DNA of 64,000 bases from Calothrix sp. NIES-2098 (GTDB lineage: Bacteria; Cyanobacteriota; Cyanobacteriia; Cyanobacteriales; Nostocaceae), in the NCBI GenBank assembly GCA_002368175.1, contig AP018172.1, positions 1,672,001 to 1,736,000 on the forward strand. Direction: 5' to 3'. Positions 8,577 through 18,200 of the stretch are shown here, one piece after another. Positions within the stretch are counted from its first letter, which is position 1, and every line of letters begins with the position of its first letter. Position numbers and translations under genes: made by a program. The notes beneath the pieces were generated by a model. It searched no databases and had not been told where the DNA came from. It was given only the letters and a program-made list of their open reading frames with translations.

Positions 8577-9545
8577 ATGGGCTATAAACATATAGAAGTT
8601 AAACAGGTAGCTGGTTTCATCGGTGCAGAAATCGGCGGTGTAGACCTTTCCCGCTCTCTTTCTGACGAGCAAGTCCAAGAAATTCGCAAAGCATTATTAA
8701 AGTGGAAAGTCTTATTCTTTCGTAATCAGAACATCGATCATGCTGCCCAGGTCGAGTTCACATCTCGTTTTGGCGAAGTGACTTTCGCCCATCCCTTGGG
8801 AGAACCTGAACCAGTTCCCGGATTTCCTCAACTTAAACCTGTAGACCGTAAGCTTTATGAACGCCAGTATGGTTTCCGCACTGGCGGCCCTTGGCACACA
8901 GATGTTACAGCAGCTATTAACCCACCAGCCGCATCAGTTTTACGCGCAGTGACTGTTCCTAGTTTTGGTGGTGATACCCAATGGAGTAACCTTGTTGCCG
9001 CTTATGAAGGACTCTCCGCACCACTACGCGCTTTAGCAGATACATTAAAAGCAGAACATCGCTTCAATGGCAGGGGATATGAAACCCGCAACAACAAATT
9101 TGAAGAGCGCATTGCAGTTAATCCCCTAGTTTCCATTCACCCAGTGGTCAGAGTTCATCCTGAGACTGGTGAACGTGCTTTGTTTGTTAACCCTGGCTTT
9201 GTCTCCCGCATTGTGAATGTCTCCCCAGACGAGAGCAAGTATTTGCTAGAGTTGTTCTTTAAGCAAGTCACTAAACCTGCTTACACCGCCCGCTTCCGTT
9301 GGAACAACGGTGATATAGCTTTCTGGGACAACCGCGCCACGGTGCATTTAGCTCCGCAAGATTTGGATCATTTGGATGTGGAACGTCTGCTTTATCGCAC
9401 CACCATCACAGGTGATGTTCCTGTAGGTGTTGATGGTTCTCGTTCCGAAGTGGTTCATGGTGAAGCCTTCAGCGCTGAAGTACCAAGTGTATTCAAGCAA
9501 AAAGCTGAGTCTCAGGCAGCACAACCAGTGCTTTCATCAAACTAA
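8577..9545 (+). CDS. TauD/TfdA-family Fe(II)/2-oxoglutarate dioxygenase
   Basis: Cytoplasmic non-haem iron dioxygenase of 322 aa. The family couples 2-oxoglutarate decarboxylation to hydroxylation of substrates such as taurine, alkyl sulfates or other sulfonates, releasing sulfite or sulfate. The iron-binding triad is visible as His107 and Asp109 in WHTDVTAAINPP and His257 in RATVHLAP, and the 2-oxoglutarate-binding Arg is in LLYRTTITGD. The N-terminal IGAEIGGVDLSRSLSDEQV and KVLFFRNQ are typical of TauD/AtsK. GGAG before the ATG supports the start. A sulfonate-type binding protein at the window start and an uptake ABC transporter near 60 kb make organosulfur use plausible, but the exact substrate is not shown. 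Confidence 0.88.
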   Translation: MGYKHIEVKQVAGFIGAEIGGVDLSRSLSDEQVQEIRKALLKWKVLFFRNQNIDHAAQVEFTSRFGEVTFAHPLGEPEPVPGFPQLKPVDRKLYERQYGFRTGGPWHTDVTAAINPPAASVLRAVTVPSFGGDTQWSNLVAAYEGLSAPLRALADTLKAEHRFNGRGYETRNNKFEERIAVNPLVSIHPVVRVHPETGERALFVNPGFVSRIVNVSPDESKYLLELFFKQVTKPAYTARFRWNNGDIAFWDNRATVHLAPQDLDHLDVERLLYRTTITGDVPVGVDGSRSEVVHGEAFSAEVPSVFKQKAESQAAQPVLSSN

Positions 9546-9558
9546 GTTTTGAGTCATG

Positions 9559-9590
9559 AGTGCTGAGTAAATTTAAAAATACTCAGTACT
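9559..9590 (+). terminator. hairpin after the dioxygenase gene
   Basis: AGTGCTGAGTA at 9559-9569 pairs with TACTCAGTACT at 9580-9590 with one mismatch. It lies just past the dioxygenase stop and before the opposing transposase remnant. No U-run follows. Confidence 0.45.
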
Positions 9591-9608
9591 GACAATACCT
9601 TAGCCAAT

Positions 9609-10070
9609 TTACGAGGGTTTAACGGCTGTAGAAACATTGTGAATACGACCGAGAGAGGTAAGTTTGGCAAAAATCTGGGCTAATAAAATAGGCTCAGGCT
9701 GTTCGGGAAGCATTTTTAACATTTCACGAACATATCGAAAACCACGACAGTAAGCTTTAAGATCAACAATGCCAGAGCCGGGATTATCTTGACGGAACTG
9801 AGCTAGAAGATAATGGGACAAATTGACCATGAAAAAAGAAAGATTAGCAGCGTTAGTCACCGCAGTTTGTCCGAGATTCATAAAATCTTCCAATCCCCAA
9901 AATTGTTTGGCATCACGAAAATTAAATTCGAGTTGGAAACGTAGTTTGTAATAGTCGATGAGCTTTTCATATGACAAAGTTAGGTCACTAGTAAATAAAA
10001 TTACGTGACTGCGTGCATTAGTTTTTAGATTGGTTTTCACCAAAATTACTATATTCTCAAGCGATGTGCG
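9609..10070 (-). pseudogene. C-terminal remnant of an IS4-superfamily DDE transposase
   Basis: About 150 codons matching the C-terminal third of an IS4-superfamily transposase. The YREK signature is intact: in YKLRFQLEFNFRDAK the spacing Y-2-R-3-E-6-K holds, which includes the catalytic Glu. The reading frame runs upstream without a start to about 10070, where it meets the end of the IS982 remnant, so the first two catalytic Asp regions are missing. It cannot be active. This suggests the older element was interrupted by the neighbouring IS982-type element and then trimmed. Confidence 0.75.
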
Positions 10071-10072
10071 AC

Positions 10073-10520
10073 TTAATATTCTGTAACAAGATCGTCGAAC
10101 TGAAGTGGGTCACAATTGTGGCGATTAAGCCAGAAACAGACAGTAGGAGCTAAAATCTTGCGATTGAGACGACTGGTAAGATGCCACATATCTCGCTTCT
10201 CGAATCTTCTCTATATGAAATCTCTCAACTAATTGACCAATTACTGTTTCAATTAGGCGGCGAAAGTGCTGCATTAATCGAACTGAAGATTGACTACGAG
10301 ATTCAGACATATTAGAACGCAGAGGGGTTTGTAAATTAATACCCACTCTTTCAAGTTCTCCTGACAAAAACTCTGCCACTACTTCCATTGTTAAAACTTC
10401 ACTCTCTCCTAAACTGGGAGCAAAACCTCGTCTCTTAATTGGGTAGATCTGGGTGATTTCAATCAGCCCGTCGTCAACACAGCAAAATACAGCAATGATA
10501 AACTCTTCAATAGAAAACAT
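10073..10520 (-). pseudogene. degraded IS982-family transposase
   Basis: The N-terminal part (MFSIEEFIIAVFCCVDDGL, then GFAPSLGESEVLTMEVV) and the C-terminal part (IETVIGQLVERFHIEKIR) match the start and end of IS982-family transposases, normally near 290 aa. Roughly half the protein, including the central catalytic region, is missing. After FHIEKIR the frame shifts: in another frame the expected ending continues as DMWHLTSRLNRKILA and stops at 10073-10075. So there is a large internal deletion plus a frameshift. A second fragment of the same 5' end is found at 42731-42762. Confidence 0.75.
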
Positions 10521-10527
10521 TTTTCCC

Positions 10528-10839
10528 TCATTCCACTAACTGGTAACGATTTTCTCGCTCCAGTGCGGATTGTGGGAATTTTCTTTTCAATCGTTCATAC
10601 ACCAAACTTGTGTAACGAAACAATAAGTCGCACATCGCGTTATATATGATACAGTTTCTACAGCTGAAATTAGTCTTTGATGGTTGGTAAGCAATCAGTA
10701 TCAGCTGTAGGAAATACCTAAAGCGATCGCGCCCGATAGGTAGATTTTGAGCAAATTTATCTCTCACTAACACAGGGAGTATTAAGTTAGCAGTTGTTTG
10801 TCTGATGTATTCATCAAGCTGTGCAGAGATAAAAAACAT
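10528..10839 (-). CDS. hypothetical protein, possibly a gene fragment
   Basis: A 103-codon open frame beginning MFFISAQLDEYIRQTTANL, with no family I recognise and no signal peptide or membrane segment. It ends a few bases from the IS982 remnant, so its C-terminus may be truncated or altered by that insertion. It is divergent from the broken gene that starts at 10878. It may be a real small gene or decayed sequence. Confidence 0.3.
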   Translation of the reverse strand: MFFISAQLDEYIRQTTANLILPVLVRDKFAQNLPIGRDRFRYFLQLILIAYQPSKTNFSCRNCIIYNAMCDLLFRYTSLVYERLKRKFPQSALERENRYQLVE

Positions 10840-10877
10840 GATAAATTTTTACGTCAGCCAAAGTATTGGAGAGAATC

Positions 10878-11552
10878 GTGATTACCGAAGAAGCCTTAGC
10901 CTATCAGTTTACGGCAATTTTTGAGCAAGCTCACCCACGAGTATGGGAGTTATTGCGTCACTGTTATATCCGAGTAATTAATCCTTACTTAACACGAGCA
11001 CGCATTCTGCATCCACTATATATTGGTCTTTACTGTCCCGATAAAGCGATCGCTGCTGTAGCATCAAAGAAAAAATTGCTGATCCACTGTCAAGCCTCAA
11101 GGAAAATCATCCTCAGTTGTGGTTAGACTTGCTTTGGATTTCGACACAATCATAACGATCGAGTTCATTTCTAAATTCTTATGTATCAGCCAGTGCATCC
11201 TGATGATTTACCTTCAGATCGGACAAATAAACTCAGTGAAATACTGCTCAGGCAACTTGAAGCTAAAATCAAGCATAGCTTTCATCAAAGCTGCGATCGC
11301 ATAACACGTATTGTCTTATCAAATTGCCATTGGTATTTCCGAATTAATTCTGGGATTCTGATGTTGATTTTGGTTTGCCATGATATAGAAGCCTATCAGA
11401 ATATTACGACAATTATCCCTCAACTTGCCGAGCAATTACAACACTTTGCTAACAAAGCAATGATTAGCGTCAGTCCGCCTATCGCCAATGGTATACCGTT
11501 GATAATCAATGTAGAGCATCTCTTATCTGAAGAAGACTACCCTAGCAATTGA
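10878..11552 (+). pseudogene. probable broken gene of unknown function
   Basis: A GTG at 10878 with GGAGAG just before it opens an 82-codon frame (ITEEALAYQFTAIFEQAHP) that stops at 11124-11126. Just before that stop another frame reads HPQLWLDLLWISTQS, which looks like the continuation after a frameshift. The original frame reopens at an ATG at 11181 and runs 123 codons to 11552 with protein-like composition. The simplest reading is one gene of about 220 codons disrupted by frameshifts, in the same decaying patch as the insertion-sequence remnants. The family is not recognised, and two short real genes cannot be excluded. Confidence 0.4.
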
Positions 11553-11667
11553 AATGGTTTTTTGTCTTCAGGATATGTCTTTCTTTACCCTCAGCAAGTT
11601 GCAACTTTTCTGCTGATGACTTAGTAATAATTGATTTGAAATTTGAATTATAAAATCCAAGCAATAA

Positions 11668-13482
11668 TTACTCCATCAAAATTAAGCGTAGAGGATCTAG
11701 ACGCAAATACCAAGGAAAAGGCTGGTCTTTTATGCTTACCCATTTTTCTTTGAAAACTTCTGCTTGCAAATGGTAGTCTTGAGGATGATTAGCAGCAGAA
11801 TGTAGTTTTAAAAACAAGGTCATCCGGTGAGGTGTTTCACTAGTTCTGGCTAACCAACAAGGAAAGGTATTTTCCTGGTTGGGTTCCTTGGTAAAGCTGA
11901 TTTGATGGGCACGAATACCAACATGAGATATATTGTGAGGAATTCCTTCCATAATTTGGAGGTTACAGCCCCAATCAGGAGCTTCAACTTGGCCCGATCG
12001 CAATAGCAATGCCGAGGAAAAGTTCTTACAACCCGTGATTTGGGCAACACTCACAGTTGTAGGACACTCAAAAATATCGTATTTAGAACCATATTGAACA
12101 GCTCGACCATGTTCTAAAACCAACAAATTAGGGCAAACTCGGTAAGCTTCTTCCATGTTATGGGTGACAAACAATGCTACGCCTTGGTAATGAGCTAGAG
12201 TCTGGGTCATTTGCTGTTCTAGTTGACTTCGCAGGTGGGTATCGAGTGCAGAGAAAGGTTCATCCAAAAGTAATGCTTCTGGTTGAGAGGCTAAGGCTCT
12301 TGCCAATGCTACGCGTTGTTGCTGACCGCCAGAAAGTTGGTGCGGATAGCGATCGCCTAATCCTTGTAACTGCATTGCTAATAATTGCTCTTCTACCTGT
12401 ACCCGGATACTGCCATGAGATAATCCTCTAGGTAAGCCAAACGCAATATTTTGTGCCACTGTCATGTGTGGGAACAATGCATAATTCTGCACTAAAAAAC
12501 CGATACGGCGATCGCGGCTGGGTAAATTAATTTTTTGTTCGGAATCAAACAGTACTTTGCCATTGAGAACAATGCGTCCTTTGGTTGGTGTTTCTATCCC
12601 AGCAATGCAACGCAGAATCATGCTTTTACCAGCACCAGAACCTCCCAACAATCCTAAGGGTTGCTCATCGGTATTGAAAGCAACTTCAAGATGAAAACTC
12701 GGCAGTGTTTTTGTGATATCTACATTTAGTCCTACGGTCGAGGAGATTGTAGGCACAACAGATGATTCATGCACTTGTGTGTTTTGTTTCCGTACTCTTG
12801 TTTCCCTGTTTCTGTTTCTCCCTTTCTCTCGCCACTCCTGCCAGAAGTTGACGGCAATAATTCCCGATAGCGAAATCACCATAATTGCGATCGCCCAAAA
12901 CCAGGCTTCATCCATTGCTCCTGCTTCCACAGCAAAATAAATTGCCATTGGAATCGTTTGCGTTTGTCCGGGTATGTTACCCGCCAGCATTAATGTCGCA
13001 CCGAATTCACCCAAAGCACGAGCAAACGCCAGAGTTGTCGCTGCTAAAATTCCCGGCAGTGCTAAAGGTAAACTAATGCGCCAAAAAATTGTGGACTCGG
13101 TTGCTCCCAGAGTTCTGGCTACTCGCAGTAGATTATTATCAATTTGCTCAAAAGCCCCTAATGCTGTTTTATACATTAATGGGAAGGAAACGACTGTCGC
13201 TGCGATCGCTGCACCATACCAAGTAAAAACAATGCTGAAGTCAAACGGCTGCATGAGTTTCCCCACAGGCCCATTCTTGCCAAAAAAGATCAATAACAAA
13301 AAACCAACAACTGTAGGAGGCAAAATCAATGGCGCAACAAAGATGCCTTCAATCAGTGATTTTGCTTTGCCTCGATATTCCAGCATCCAGTAGGCAGCAG
13401 CAATACCCAAGAAGAAGGTAATAAATGTGGCAAGTAATGAAGTTTTCAGCGATATCCACAGAGGCGATAAATCCGATGCCAT
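11668..13482 (-). CDS. modBC: molybdate ABC transporter, permease-ATPase fusion ModBC
   Basis: A 604-aa fusion that carries both the membrane channel and the motor of the molybdate importer. Residues 1 to about 215 are a ModB-type permease with hydrophobic segments and the EAA-loop region RVARTLGATESTIFWRIS near 120-137. After a charged linker (about 218-250) comes the ATPase: Walker A GGSGAGKS near 280, signature LSGGQQQRVALARAL, Walker B LLLDEPFSALD and the switch His in FVTHNMEEAYRV. The C-terminal part resembles the regulatory region of ModC/CysA-type ATPases. Such modBC fusions are known from heterocystous cyanobacteria such as Anabaena variabilis. It lies 85 bp downstream of modA in one operon. 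Molybdenum is needed for nitrogenase and nitrate reductase. Confidence 0.9.
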   Translation of the reverse strand: MASDLSPLWISLKTSLLATFITFFLGIAAAYWMLEYRGKAKSLIEGIFVAPLILPPTVVGFLLLIFFGKNGPVGKLMQPFDFSIVFTWYGAAIAATVVSFPLMYKTALGAFEQIDNNLLRVARTLGATESTIFWRISLPLALPGILAATTLAFARALGEFGATLMLAGNIPGQTQTIPMAIYFAVEAGAMDEAWFWAIAIMVISLSGIIAVNFWQEWREKGRNRNRETRVRKQNTQVHESSVVPTISSTVGLNVDITKTLPSFHLEVAFNTDEQPLGLLGGSGAGKSMILRCIAGIETPTKGRIVLNGKVLFDSEQKINLPSRDRRIGFLVQNYALFPHMTVAQNIAFGLPRGLSHGSIRVQVEEQLLAMQLQGLGDRYPHQLSGGQQQRVALARALASQPEALLLDEPFSALDTHLRSQLEQQMTQTLAHYQGVALFVTHNMEEAYRVCPNLLVLEHGRAVQYGSKYDIFECPTTVSVAQITGCKNFSSALLLRSGQVEAPDWGCNLQIMEGIPHNISHVGIRAHQISFTKEPNQENTFPCWLARTSETPHRMTLFLKLHSAANHPQDYHLQAEVFKEKWVSIKDQPFPWYLRLDPLRLILME

Positions 13483-13567
13483 AGTTTTTTGGTTAAGAAG
13501 ATACTGAATTAGGGCTAAATTGAATCGTGTGTCCTACGCTCAAACAGCCCTGTCAAAATTTCTCTTG

Positions 13568-14383
13568 TTAACTACCAGCTACTGTAAAACCTTGTTTTTC
13601 AAATACAGTTTTGGCTTCATTCCCCGATAAAAATTGCACAAAATCCTTAGCGGCATCGACATTTTTACTGCTTTTGAGCACAGCGATAGGATAGATGATA
13701 GGAGAATGGGTTTTTTCGGATGCAGTACCGACAATTTTGACTTTTGGTGTACTTTTGGCATCTGAGAAGTAGACCAGCCCCGCATCAGCATTGCCGGATT
13801 CTACGTAATTGAGAGCTTGACGAACGTCTTTAGCGTAAACTGCCTTGCTTTTAACTTGGTCAAGAATTTTTAATGAAGTTAAAACTTGTTGGGCGTATTG
13901 TCCTGCTGGTACACTTTTGGGTTCGCCTAGAGCGATTTTCTTAATGCTTGGTGAAGCTAAGTCTTTGAAATCAGTGACAACTGTAGAATTTTGGGGTGCA
14001 ATCAACACTATTTGATTTTTCAGCAAGTCCTTGCGAGTGCCATCAACTAACAAACCTTTTTGCGCTAAAGCATCTATCTGTTTAGTTGCAGCCGAGATAA
14101 AAACGTCAACGCCTGCACCTTGTTCAATTTGTTGTTGCAAAGCACCCGAAGAACCAAAATTGTAAGTCAAACTGACATTTGGCTTTTGTTTGCTATACAC
14201 AGGCTTGATTTCATCCATTGCATCTTTGAGGCTAGCAGCTGCTGATACCGTCAAAGTTGTTGTTTGGGCTGCTGGGCTAACAGTTGAGGATGGGTTAGAT
14301 GTAGTCGTTTGACTACAGCCGACAATAAGTAGGAACGAAATTAATACCCAACTTGCAAAAGTCAGGATGGGTTTATTAATCAT
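13568..14383 (-). CDS. modA: molybdate-binding lipoprotein ModA
   Basis: Extracytoplasmic molybdate-binding protein that feeds ModBC. A hydrophobic leader ends in a lipobox-like LLIVGC, so it is probably a membrane-anchored lipoprotein. The mature part shows ModA hallmarks: LTVSAAASLKDAMDEI, YNFGSSGALQQQIEQGAGVDVFISA, VLIAPQNS and a YVESGNADAGLVYFSDA oxyanion-binding segment. About 270 aa is the usual length. I chose the ATG at 14383 because GAGGAG ends 5 bases before it; a GTG at 14389 overlaps that site. It is first in a two-gene operon with modBC. Confidence 0.92.
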   Translation of the reverse strand: MINKPILTFASWVLISFLLIVGCSQTTTSNPSSTVSPAAQTTTLTVSAAASLKDAMDEIKPVYSKQKPNVSLTYNFGSSGALQQQIEQGAGVDVFISAATKQIDALAQKGLLVDGTRKDLLKNQIVLIAPQNSTVVTDFKDLASPSIKKIALGEPKSVPAGQYAQQVLTSLKILDQVKSKAVYAKDVRQALNYVESGNADAGLVYFSDAKSTPKVKIVGTASEKTHSPIIYPIAVLKSSKNVDAAKDFVQFLSGNEAKTVFEKQGFTVAGS

Positions 14384-15146
14384 TTGCACTCCTCAAGCGT
14401 TCTTTCTTAATTCATAATTTACCAACCTATGAGCCTATAACCCAAAAAAATTGGTACAAGAATTACAGCTTGTTTGAGTTGATGACTAAAATTGTTGGTA
14501 ATATAACCAATCTGACGATAACTTCCTTGTCAGCCCATCAAGAGATTCCAGAGCATCTTTACTCTTGAGTTCATTGCCCTGCCACATCGTTGTAGCCTTT
14601 ATTAGCCGTAGCAGACATAATCCATAATGCTAGGATATCAAAGCTTGCCAACATTAACTGTCGATTGATTGAATTTACATCAACCAATTGCCGCATATTT
14701 AATATCATGTCCGGTAAATTACTTGTGATATGTCATTGCGAGTGGAACGCGGTGGAACGAAGCAATCGCAAAGTCTTTGGGATTGCTTCACTTCGCTCGC
14801 AATGACGACTGTTTAACCGGACATGATATAACTCATGTGTTTATACTGTTAAACAATTTATTTATTGAGTCAAAATATTGACTTTTAGTTTATGTATAGA
14901 TGCCCAAAAAATAGTTTTTGCTTATAATTTTATTCTCAAAAGGCATATTATCAGGTAGTTAATTTGATGAAAAATTACTAGCAAATATCCGTATTTCCAA
15001 TAATGGCTTCATAGCTTTTAAGCATTGCTCACTCCGGCTTTAAAAGCTAATTAGGCACGACAAAAACCATCTCTACATCTCCAAAATTAGCATGAAAAAT
15101 CTTCGTTCGAGTAATTGTAAGTGTTACCAGTTTACACAAAATTAAA
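14384..15146. other. intergenic region upstream of modA with a mobile-type repeat
   Basis: About 760 bp with no credible gene. The modA promoter must lie in its left part, but I see no clear ModE-like site. A nested inverted repeat occupies 14703-14828 and the tRNA gene follows at 15147. The rest is AT-rich and unremarkable. Confidence 0.5.
14703..14828. repeat. 126-bp nested inverted repeat, MITE-like
   Basis: TATCATGTCCGGT at 14703-14715 is perfectly inverted at 14816-14828 (ACCGGACATGATA). Inside, GTCATTGCGAG at 14732-14742 is inverted at 14796-14806. Both ends carry TA, so a TA target duplication is possible. A half-copy with diverged ends (GTGTCCGTTCAAATAACTG, then GTCATTGCGA) is seen near 23129-23160, which shows the unit is dispersed. 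No coding capacity. Confidence 0.65.
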
Positions 15147-15218
15147 AGCGGGTGATGGGACTCGAACCCACGACGTTCACCTTGGGAAGGTGACATTCTA
15201 CCACTGAATTACACCCGC
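15147..15218 (-). tRNA. tRNA-Gly (anticodon CCC)
   Basis: Read on the minus strand, the acceptor arm GCGGGTG pairs with CACCCGC, the anticodon stem TCACC/GGTGA encloses loop TTCCCAA (anticodon CCC), and the T arm is GTGGG-TTCGAGT-CCCAT. No CCA is encoded. It reads GGG glycine codons. No integrase or attachment-site repeat is visible beside it. Confidence 0.95.
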
Positions 15219-15282
15219 AAACAGCAGCTAGCCATAAAGCTATAGCTAGTAGCTATCATACCACAATCAGCCAAGGCTGAAT

Positions 15283-18200
15283 TTAAGAAGCAGATTTTTC
15301 GCGCTCTGATGGTAGGCTGATGACTTCATGTTCGCCGGATGCAGGGCGGGGTGGTTTTTTGCCGAAGCCGTAGCGTAAGGTATTGACGATCCAGCTTTGG
15401 AAGTTGTCAATATAGCTAAATATGACGGGTACTACCACCAATGTCAGCAATGTGGAAGTCGTGAAGCCTCCCATGATAGCGATTCCCATCGGTTGGCGGA
15501 CTTCGGAACCGACACCAATTCCCAATGCTAGGGGTAGAGTACCGGCGATTGTTGCTAGTGAGGTCATCATAATCGGGCGCAAGCGCGATACGCCAGCTTC
15601 TATGAGTGCTTGACGTTGGCTTTTACCTTCTTGCATGTTGATGATTGTATAGTCTACTAACAGAATTGAGTTTTTGGTGACAATTCCCAACAGCAGTACA
15701 ATCCCTATTAAGGCATAGAGTCCTAAGGGTTTTTGCATTACCATTAGGGCTACTAATGCGCCGCCTAAGCAAAAGGGTAAGGCTGCCATAATCGATAGCG
15801 GATGCAGGAAGTTGTTATATAGCAGCACGAGAATTGCATAGATGCACAGAATGGCTAATCCCAAGGCGCTACCAAAACCTCTAAAGATGTCTTGCATAAT
15901 TTTTGCACCGCCGGAGGGTTGTTGCATAACTCCTGGGGGCAGGTTTTGCATGATGGGTAGTTTATTAACTGCTTGGACTGCTTCTCCGAGGGCAATACCT
16001 TGTAAGTTGGCTTCGACTGCAACTTGACGGGCGCGATCGTAGCGGTTGATGGTTGCAGGGCCACTCCCAAAGCGGATATCTGCAACGGCGAGGAGGGGAA
16101 CTAAGCTACCATTTTGACTGGGAACTTGGAGATTTTTGATATTGTTGATGTCTGCGCGGGCTTTGGGATCGATTTGCACGCGAATGGGGATTTGCCGATC
16201 GCTTAAATTATATTTGGCTAAGTTGGCATCGTTATCACCTATGGTGGCTAAGGAGGCTGTACGGGCGATCGCCTGCACTGTCACGCCCAAATCTGCGGCA
16301 CGTTGCGGATCGGGTATTACGAGAATTTCTGGTTTTACCAAACTGGCGCTAGAAGAGACTTCCACTAATCCGGATATGGTGCGCATCTGCTTTTCTAAGT
16401 CTGACGCCGCTTGAGTGAGGGCTTCGGGATTCTCACTCCTGAGAACTATAGATAAACCTTTACGGCTATCCCCTGGTACTTGGCTTTGGAAACTGATTCT
16501 CGCTCCTGGTATTTGTTGGAATAGGGGGCGAATTTCTTCCTCAAATTGTTTTTGCGATATCTTGCGTTCTTCTTTGGGTTTGAGATTGACAGCGAGGGTA
16601 GCTGTACTCAAATCTTCTGTAGCTACTACCTGGGCTACATACGGGTTTTTTAGGAGGATATTAGTTGTTTGGGTTACTACTTGATTCATGTCTGCCAAGG
16701 TGGAACCTGGGGGAATTTCGATCGCTATGCTCGAAAGTCCATAGTCACCATCATCTACAAAGCCCTTGGGAATTAAAGGAACTAGCATCAGACTGGCCAT
16801 AAAGAAAGCTATGGCGATCGCTATTGTTGTTAATCTATGCCTTAGTGCCCATTGCAACATGGACTTATAAAGCTGAAAGCCACGAGGTTTAATAGTGCTA
16901 AGTTTTTTGTTTCTTTTGTTAGTTGTTGGCAGTGTAAATTTAAAATTGAAGAATCGGATAACTCGTGCCTGATTCTGCTCGTGTGTTCCCCGACTGCGAT
17001 GGCTTTTATTTTTATCCTTGAGTAAATACGCCCCCATCATTGGCGTCACCATCCGGGCTACCAAAGTTGAGAAAATTGTAGAAACGGCAACGGTAACGCC
17101 AAAAGGTTGGAAAAATTGTCCCGGAATTCCGCCCATAAAGGCTACGGGCATAAATACGGCAATAATCGTTGCCGAAGAAGCCATCACAGCTAATCCCACT
17201 TCATCCGAAGAGTCATAAGCCGCTTGCAAAGGTGATTTCCCCATTGCCATGTGCCGTTCCATGTTTTCAATTTCCACGACGGCATCATCGACTAAGTTAC
17301 CAACAGCTAGGGCTAAGGCTAGCAAGGTCATGTTGTTGAGGGTGTAACCTAATGCTTGCTGTACAGCAAAGGTGGGAATCATTGATAGAGGCAGGGCGAC
17401 GGCGGTAATTAATGTTGCTCGCCAATCTCGTAAAAATACCATAATGACGATTACCGCCAGTATGGAAGCCTGAATCAATTCATCGATGGTGCTTTCATAG
17501 GATTGGCGAACTACATCAGCCCTGGTAAACACTAAATCCAGCTTCACATCTGGAGGGAGGGTTTTTTCCAGTTCTTTAACTGCGGCTTTGACTCCTGCTT
17601 CCACTGTCACCATGACGCTACCAGTGCTGCGGAGAACCTGAAACGCTACCACAGGTTTGTTATTCAAGCTTGCAGTTTGTCGCACGTCACCAAATTTGTC
17701 CTCGACGGTTCCCAAGCTGGATAAGGGTACGGAACCACCATCAGGTAGGACGATTTCGTAGGTTTTCAAAACATCCACACTGGCGGCGCTACCTAATGTG
17801 CGGATACTTTGTTCGCTACCACCTAATTCTGCACGTCCGCCAGGTAAGTTAATATTCAAAGCGCGGATTTGGTCGTTTACCTGGGTGGCGGTAATACCTA
17901 AAGACTGCAAGCGATTGGGGTCGAGGTTTACTCTGATTTCTCGGTCAACCCCACCCACACGTTTAATTTGGGCGACACCTTTCACCGCTAACAAGGCGCG
18001 GCTAATAGTTTGGTCTGTGAGGTTGCTTAACTCTTCAACAGAACGGCGATCGGATTTGACAACATAGGTCATAATCGGCCCGCCAGCAAAATCTAGACGT
18101 TGGACAACCGGATCGTTGATGTCTTGGGGTAGACTTTGGCGAATTTGGGCGATCGCATTTCGCACATCATTGGTAGCGCGATCGCTATTTGTCCCTAATA

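Noticed and set aside
12174..13393. Plus-strand open frames opposite modBC
   Set aside because: They are reverse-strand shadows of a well-supported gene.
15147..15218. tRNA-Gly as an integration site
   Set aside because: No integrase gene and no direct repeat of the tRNA 3' end is visible nearby.
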